Shown here: in pieces, positions 57,894 to 64,000 of the stretch | How positions within the stretch are numbered: the stretch's first letter is position 1 | Layout of the letters: each line of letters starts with the position of its first letter | Assembly (NCBI GenBank): GCA_030762935.1 | Contig: CM060899.1 | Coordinates: forward strand, 12,135,001 to 12,199,000 | From: Hymenopus coronatus | Taxonomy: Eukaryota > Arthropoda > Insecta > Mantodea > Hymenopodidae | DNA length: 64,000 nt | Direction: 5' to 3' | Made by a program: the position numbers and the translations under genes | Notes under the pieces: generated by a model | Seen by the model: the letters and a program-made list of their open reading frames with translations, nothing else | Database searches by the model: none | Told to the model about the DNA's origin: nothing

Positions 57894-60740
57894 ATGCCTT
57901 GTCTTTTTTTTTTTTTTTTTTTTTTGCATGCCTGGCTGTAAATAAAATTATAATAAACACCACTGTGCATCAGTGCCTTTGTTTCCTTCTAATGAAGAAA
58001 AAAAGAAGCTGCTGTTAAAAACAAATGCTCAAGGAAAATGTGAAAGTTACAAAGATCCAAGAGTATGTATTTTACATTTCCCCGAACAAAAGCATATCCA
58101 TGAAATAAGAGCAACATGGCCAAATGGTAAGTAATTTGTTTACGATTACTCTCTACCTTGTAGTTATCTTTAAATACTTAAAATATCAATATCGATTAAT
58201 GAAAAAAAAAAATGGGTAGTTACAACCTAACTCTCAATAACCTATAATTAAGCTGCATAGAACTGGAAATCTCCTTTATTGAGGAAAATGCATTCATATA
58301 CCTTTTATCTGGTTGTGTCTTTGGGTATTTCGAACTTGTATGTAACTTATGTAACTGTTATAACTTAGGTAATATTTTAAATCGAGGCTCTTGTTTTACG
58401 TTCTGTGTTAGTGATTCCTCGTAAAAAGCTAGAATTTGAAGGCAATGCTATTCCATCCATATTCCCCAACTTACCAACATATTTAACCACAACGCTGCTC
58501 CCCAGAGCAGAGATCCAGAATAAAGTAGAAGGGTGCATGTTTAATGTGGAATACAGAAGTATTCAGACTGCTTATTAGAGGACAACTTCAGCACTTTGGA
58601 CGACATATTGAGTAATCAATAGAAATTCAGTCATAGTGACTGGTTAATTAAAAAAACATAACAATAGTTTGCATTTCATGTTGATAGAATTCAATAATTG
58701 CCCATGTATAAGGTAAGAGTTGTCATAAGATCTTAGTTTTAGACCATACATAATATGTACTAATACACATGTACAAGCTAAGTAGTTTGAATGGATTTTA
58801 GGTTAGCGACTCATATGCTAAATTAGGGAATCTGCTAAGGGCTATAAAAACATTGTTGGTGAAGAAGTTACCATTAGAAATTCAATGTGCACCATTCGGA
58901 CTCTCCTAGAATAAATGTCTTGGAAATGAGTGAAGATGATGAGACAATATTAGGTATTAAATTTTTAAGTGAGGAGTTGTAACTTCTTATATCTAAACAG
59001 TTGAGGTATTCCACTGAACTTCTCACTACAAGTACGTTTTTCTTTTCTGTTCCAGCTGCTTACAAGTTTCTTAATAATTCTGGTTTTACTCCATTCTTAT
59101 TACTTGAAAAAAGTTCAATTTATCATGCATTAATGCTGGAATCAAAGAACTTTTGAAAAGGTATTTACAATAATGAAACACAAGAGCCTTGAATCTCATG
59201 AAATTAAGGCATGTCTGATTAAATGTTTGTTAAACCTAAAATTACTTACAAAGGTAACAGGGCTGTAACTCACTAGATTTTAAAGCAGCTGCTATCATCC
59301 AAACATTTATGATAAATTCATTTTTATCCAACAACAATGACGTTGTAGCTCTATTACCAGTAGAAAGCTTATATGCTGAGTTTCTGCACTTAATAACAGT
59401 AAACGTTTCAAAAGTGCTTCATAAGATAGGGTTTAAAGTAGTCTGTGTTACTGCTGATAATAATAAGGTAAATGTAAAATTATATAAGACATTATGCAAT
59501 GATATCCCTACATATGTATGAGGCGCATTACAAAACTAAGATCCAGTAAACTATATGACATTTTATGCCTGCAGCGATATCTAGCAGCTCCTGGGGAGCA
59601 TACAGCAGTGTTGGTGTGCCGCAATAGGCCCTTGACTGTTGATGAGAGTAAATCGAAGTGGCCGCAACAGTCGTAGATGCTGCCTGTTGTGATGTTGCCT
59701 GTGTGATTAAATTTTTGCTGACAAAAGAATACTCAGCTGCGGATATCCATCGTGAGTTATATCTAGTCTATGGACCGGATATAATGAGTGACAAACAAGC
59801 TCGACACTGGTATCGAGAATGACGGCACAAATGTGCACGACGAACACCGGAGTGGCAGGCCCAGTATTCGGACCGACGATGTCGCTGATCAAGTGAACCA
59901 AAAATGTCGAAGGAACCGGAGTTCCCAATTATTGCCCCAACCACACTTTACAGGATTGTCGCTCAAGAACTTGGATATCGGAAACTTTATGCGAGGTGGG
60001 TGCCAAAACTGTTCAGCACAAAGAGCAACGAGAGCATAGTGCATGACAGTTTTTGGAGCGCTATAGATTAGATGTAGATGGTTTGTTTCCCCACATTGTT
60101 ACGGGAGACGAGACGTGGATAGCGTATACAAACGCAGAATCAAAACAACAATCAATCTCAGCAAACTGAGAGTGCGATCCAAATTCGACGTCGCGGGAAA
60201 CTGTCGTCTGGCATCATCCTCCTGCATGACAACGCACACCCGCATACCGCTGCCCAAACTAAAGAGGTGATTTAAGAGTTTCGTTGGGAACTCCTAAACC
60301 ACCTTCCATGCAATCCCGATCTTACAGCAAGCGATTATTTCCTCTTCCTTCATTTGAAACGGTCGCTTGGTGGCCAACGATTTCAAACTGACGATGAACT
60401 CAAGAAGAGCGTTACCGACTTGTTAAGGTGCCGGAGGCAGATTTATGCCGAGGGGTTAAAGAATCTGGTGCAGCGTTACAGAAAGTTCATAGATGTGAAC
60501 GGCGATTGTGTGGAAAAGTGAAATATATACGTAGTTACACATTGCTGTCAATAAAAGCCTTGTCTTAAGAGCAATGTTTTTATTATGACCAAACGGACCT
60601 GAGTTATGGAATACGCCTCGTAGTTCACCCCTCTGATAAATAAGGAAAATACTTTTGCTTTTTGATACAGTTCATACGCTTAAAAATCTGAGAAACAAGT
60701 GGTTAAATGAGAAAAGCAAGATATATCTATATCCACCAAT
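57894..60740 (+). pseudogene. P-element/THAP9-like transposase gene, split by a mariner
   Basis: Exon 1 (57894-58128) encodes a THAP zinc-finger domain: CMPGCK, SVPLFPSNEEKKKL and VCILHFPEQKH, ending at a GTAAGT donor; a run of T near its start disrupts the frame. Exon 2 starts after GTGTTAG (58409) in matching phase and reads RKKLEFEGNAIPSIFPNL, typical of THAP9-like proteins. The transposase part (58970-59516) reads QLRYSTELLTT, AAYKFLNNSGF, and NDVVALLPVESLYAEFLH with VVCVTADNNKVN. A mariner is inserted at 59519, and the frame family resumes at about 60625 with LLFDTVHTLKNLRNKWL. Stops elsewhere show it is dead. THAP9/P enzymes act in the nucleus by cut-and-paste. Confidence 0.75.
59519..60620 (+). 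mobile_element. mariner element inserted in the P-like gene
   Basis: TA flanks (59517-59518 and 60621-60622) bracket inverted ends TGAGGCGCATTACAAAACTA and, on the other strand, CGAGGCGTATTCCATAACTC. The transposase shows VTGDETWIAY (first Asp), LLHDNAHPHTA (second Asp) and PDLTASDYFLFLHLKRS (third Asp), with 34-residue-type spacing expected for mariner. Frameshifts and small deletions occur in the N-terminal half. It is about 1.1 kb, slightly shorter than a typical full mariner. Confidence 0.85.
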
Positions 60741-60745
60741 AAATG

Positions 60746-61021
60746 AAATGGCGTTTTATTCATGGACGCTCTTTAACTGCTGTGGTTCTAGCATTCCATT
60801 CTATACTAGGCATAAAAAAACGCTTAATTTTGCTCAGGGATATCTTTATTGGGCCTGAGGTTATTTTACGTACCGTAAATCTAAGATACGGGACCAACGG
60901 TTTTTGTTTCTCTTCCAAAGAAAGCCATGCTAGATTCTTACGCCGAAAAAAATGTATTGTTCTCCGCCGGGTTTGAACCCTCAACCTTTGGTATATGACA
61001 ACCATTACACCACGGAGGGCA
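60746..61021 (-). repeat. SINE family B copy 5
   Basis: Inverted copy: minus-strand CCCTCCGTGGTGTAATGG head, B box GGTTCAAACCCGGCG near 60967-60981, body and ATGAATAAAACGCCATTT end. It directly abuts the last recognisable piece of the P-like transposase. Confidence 0.8.
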
Positions 61022-61735
61022 ATCATATATCCATCAATGCATGATGTGAAAAACATAAGATAATGCTCGTTTCAGCATATAGGGCTTGCTATCCAAACAG
61101 TACACAAAGGCAGAATATCAGTTATGTTGTGCCTCTTTTTGATGAAAGAACAATAGCTGCAGTTTCCACTTTGGTAGGGTCGATGGTGAAGGCAGTAAAG
61201 AGTGGTTGCAAATAAGAAAACTGTGAATGACAGTAAATTTCAAACATCCTAGAAAGGGGTAACATTTGAGGGATGATTATGTTCATCCAGTTATATCTAT
61301 GAATCAGGAAAATATGAAAAACAATAGTCATTTTGTGTTTGGTTGAAAAACTGGGATGACATCACCGAATCAGTTTTTATGTATTGTTGTTTTCTTTGCG
61401 TCTCTTTCCCAGAATTTTCGAGGGTTCAATTTGACCTTAGCCCGAGAAGGGTTTCCTTTCTTTATCCCTACTGTTGGGTTTCCCCTTCGCTGATTGGTCC
61501 TGGGTCAGTGCCTTTTGTTTTCACGACTTAGCTCAGATGGGCATTGCTAGGCGAGAGGGAGTTGACTTTCGGCGAGTGGACAAGTAACATTGAGAACAGA
61601 TAGTCGTGCAGAAGAATAGACAAGGTAGCCATAGTACAATTTCGATCGAATCAGCGCATAATAAAGACGAAGCAACACTGTTCGAACCGCTCCCCAAGAT
61701 TTGCCATTTTGTATCCGTAAAATATTAAGAGAATG
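61022..61735. other. no gene recognised
   Basis: Mixed composition; the part near 61420-61560 is richer in GC. No motif seen. Confidence 0.45.
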
Positions 61736-62917
61736 GTCTCATCGCGCTTTCAGCTGTGCTATATGTGGGGCCGAAAAAGTTTTCGATCGAAGATCAACCC
61801 AAGGAATCTCGCCTCATCTGCGAAAGGAAGTAAATGTGGCCCGAGGCGAAGAGACGGCGGAAAACGCCATCTAAGGCGACAGAAGTTACCGCAAACTGTC
61901 TTCTCAGGTGAGAAACAAATGCCCGTTTTCAAGCTCCAATCATTTAGATTGTCCAAACACCACTGCAGACGGCGTTCAAAAATGGTGTGCGCTGATAAGT
62001 ACAGAAGATGGCAAAGTCATCCTGGAATAAACAGGACGAGATACCTGGAGGAAGACATTGCCATTTATTATTAATTGCCGTAGCAAACAGCGTCACGCTT
62101 AGTACCGAGCCCTGTGGCACTCCACTCTCTTGAATAAAAAGGGTAGAAAATACCGCGCCAACTCATACTCGGAAAACGCGGTCTCGCTTAAACTCCTGAA
62201 TAAATAACTGTAGGCGTCCACGTATAACCCAGTTGTGGATGGAACGTAATATCTCTGTCCAGCATCACGTATCGAAAGCCTTCTCAAGCCGTTCATAAAC
62301 TGCGTCGACAGAGATACAAGGTGGTCCGCCGCTGACCGACATCTTAGAAAACCGCACTGGGCATAACTCAATAGGTTGTTGGATTCTTGACACCACACCA
62401 ACCGTCCATTATTCATGCTTTCCATCACCCTGCAAATGCAACCGGTGAGGGAAATAGGATGGAAGCTGGAAGGAAGATGATGGTCCTTTCCGGGCTTCAG
62501 AATAGGTATAGCGGTGGCCTCCCGGCATTTGTCTGGAAAAGTGGCATCAACCCAGTCCCGAGTCTTGAGTAGGAAAGCCTTACCATCAGGAGAAAGATGT
62601 TGCAACATTTGGACGTGGATGCCATCTGGACCAGGCGCAGAGTTCCGCAAAGATTGAAGGGCATAGTGTAACTCCGCCATAGTGAAAACGCGGTTGTAAT
62701 CCTCAAGGTTTACGGAACGAAAGGAGTACCCTTGGGAAACCGCCTGATTCCTTCACTCTGCGAAATTCAGGGGAATAACCTGAGCGAAAGCACGGCTTAA
62801 AGTGTTAGTCACGTCAAATGTATTAATAACAACACCGTTAGATGTTTTGAGCCAGCGATTAGCATATGGGTTGATTTGCCGGCCCCAAACCTCAACTTAT
62901 CCCATATGACAAAGAAT

Positions 62918-62965
<48 letters not shown>

Positions 62966-63355
62966 AAGTATGTGTATTAAAGGAAGCTACAAACTTGCTC
63001 CAAGATTGCGTTTTGCTATCTTTAATAACTTGTCGTGATTTTGCACGCATTTTCTTATAGTGTATAAGGTTGTCCAGTGTAGGACGACGCTGGAAAACCC
63101 TGAGAGCATGGCATCGAGCCCGAATGGCATTCCGGCAGTCCTCGGTCCACCATGGTACCGGAAATCGCCGGGTTCCAGGGAACACGGAATGGATTGCTCA
63201 GCAGAGGAAAAAATTACCACTGTGAGGTGTGCAACTAAACAGTTCACACAGTTGTGCTCACTATAGTTGAAGACAGCCAAGCGGGAATACTGTTCCCAGG
63301 TTGCCTTGATTAAAGCATCATTTAGGTAAACGCGTGGAACATACAGCATGACACT
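61736..63355 (-). mobile_element. minus-strand LINE, 5' and 3' incomplete
   Basis: Minus-strand frames run from a pre-reverse-transcriptase segment (PVPWWTEDCRNAIRARC, then RPTLDNLIHYKKMRAKS) to the reverse transcriptase (NSAPGPDGIHVQMLQHL, AIPILKPGKDHHLPSSFH, GVPQGSVLSVTLFAT, and FQDDFAIFC with the catalytic Asp pair) and a thumb region (LNDWSLKTGICFSPEKT, then FLGLIFDRKL). The pattern fits I/R1/Jockey-group LINEs. An A42 run at 62920-62961 interrupts the segment between the two. Several frame changes; inactive. Confidence 0.75.
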
Positions 63356-63399
63356 CTGCGACTGCCGGGCAGTCTTGGCTGACGATACCGGAGCGGTCG

Positions 63400-64000
63400 A
63401 TAAGATTTTTAACTTTTTATCACAAATGTCTTATACCTTCCGAGTTTATTTGAGTTTTCTCTTACCATAAGACAATAGGGTGAGAACCAGGGCTTTTTAG
63501 GTTCCAATTTTATCCTTCTGTGACTTGTTCAGGATGGCATTTTCTTTTAACTTTCCATTATTTCGCTCCATTGTGGTACTGGCTATTAGATACTTTCCGC
63601 TGCCGTTCGTATACATAGAGGGATATTGCTCTGTTTTACCTCTGAGTTTAACTGTTTTGCTCCCTTATGTTATTTATTTTATCGTTTTACCCATGCACTT
63701 GAGAGCCCTGAAGTATTAAGCATCTACAGCTGTTGTATGTTTTATGGTGGCAGCACTAGCTTACTTACTATGGTTATAGGTTTAGGTCGTTTCAATCCTT
63801 TTTATGGACCATTGTTTTTAATGGATTTATCGTATAAACTACGATTGTAGCAGAGTATGGTTTTTAATAGGTATTTAATTCCCTTTTTTAGCAGTTATTT
63901 TAACTCTCATGACCTTTATTATGTTTCAGCGCTGAACTCTTGTCGCTTTAAGAAATTTTAAGGGCGCTGATAACCAAGGAGTTGAGCGCCGTAAAATCCT
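63400..64000 (+). repeat. 3' terminal region of a plus-strand LINE
   Basis: Near the window edge GGGCGCTGATAACC and GAGTTGAGCGCCGTAAA form a GGCGCT/AGCGCC hairpin followed by AAATCC, which matches the 3' terminal hairpin seen in many insect non-LTR elements. The preceding T-rich sequence would be its 3' UTR. The coding part is not in the window. Confidence 0.45.

Noticed and set aside
1..64000. CRISPR array, operon or prophage
   Set aside because: No regularly spaced direct repeats with unique spacers and no bacterial gene organisation; splice sites, SINEs and LINEs show a eukaryotic genome.

Overview
The window looks like AT-rich nuclear DNA of an arthropod. It has one low-density host gene model with a very long intron, spliceosomal GT/AG signals, several tRNA-derived SINE families, LINEs of several clades, a Penelope-like element and a broad set of cut-and-paste transposons (mariner, piggyBac, P/THAP9). 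There are no bacterial-type operons or ribosome binding sites. The exact taxon cannot be fixed from the sequence alone.

Host gene. On the minus strand, an acidic first coding exon (37194-36748, donor GTAAGT) and a nine-finger C2H2 zinc-finger exon (about 4210-3204, acceptor TTTCAG) probably belong to one zinc-finger transcription-factor gene. The two exons do not join in phase, so at least one small exon between them is missing from my model. The intervening 32 kb is filled with transposable elements. Just 3' of the stop codon, more finger units lie decayed.

Layout. 1-2.6 kb: two piggyBac-type elements and a SINE. 2.7-4.2 kb: zinc-finger exon plus decayed fingers. 4.7-11 kb: SINEs in AT-rich DNA. 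11.2-12 kb: Tc1-like relic. 12.3-16.6 kb: nearly full-length LINE whose ORF1 carries an SGNH esterase. 17.7-20.9 kb: Penelope terminal repeat, an unrecognised block, and a piggyBac-like element. 22.4-26 kb: SINE, deleted mariner, Tc1/mariner-type transposon, piggyBac-type element. 27-29.9 kb: SINEs and a mariner relic. 31.1-33.8 kb: LINE broken by a Penelope-like element flanked by a 12-bp target duplication. 36.6-37.2 kb: first exon of the zinc-finger gene. 37.5-41.8 kb: RNase H-bearing LINE, SINEs, mariner relic. 42.6-43.6 kb: opposed ATT microsatellites. 45-56 kb: an R2-like LINE split by two other LINEs, one of which itself holds three further insertions. 57.2-61 kb: SINEs and a THAP/P-element relic cut by a mariner. 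61.7-64 kb: a minus-strand LINE and the 3' terminus of a plus-strand LINE.

Most open reading frames are therefore relics of mobile elements. Family names rest on motif recognition by eye; no database search was possible. The most unusual signals are two 5S-rRNA-like segments in the 3' part of a GC-rich Jockey-type LINE, hammerhead-ribozyme-like cores in the inverted repeats of the Penelope element, the multi-level nesting at 45-56 kb, and the mariner insertion that cuts a THAP/P-type transposase.
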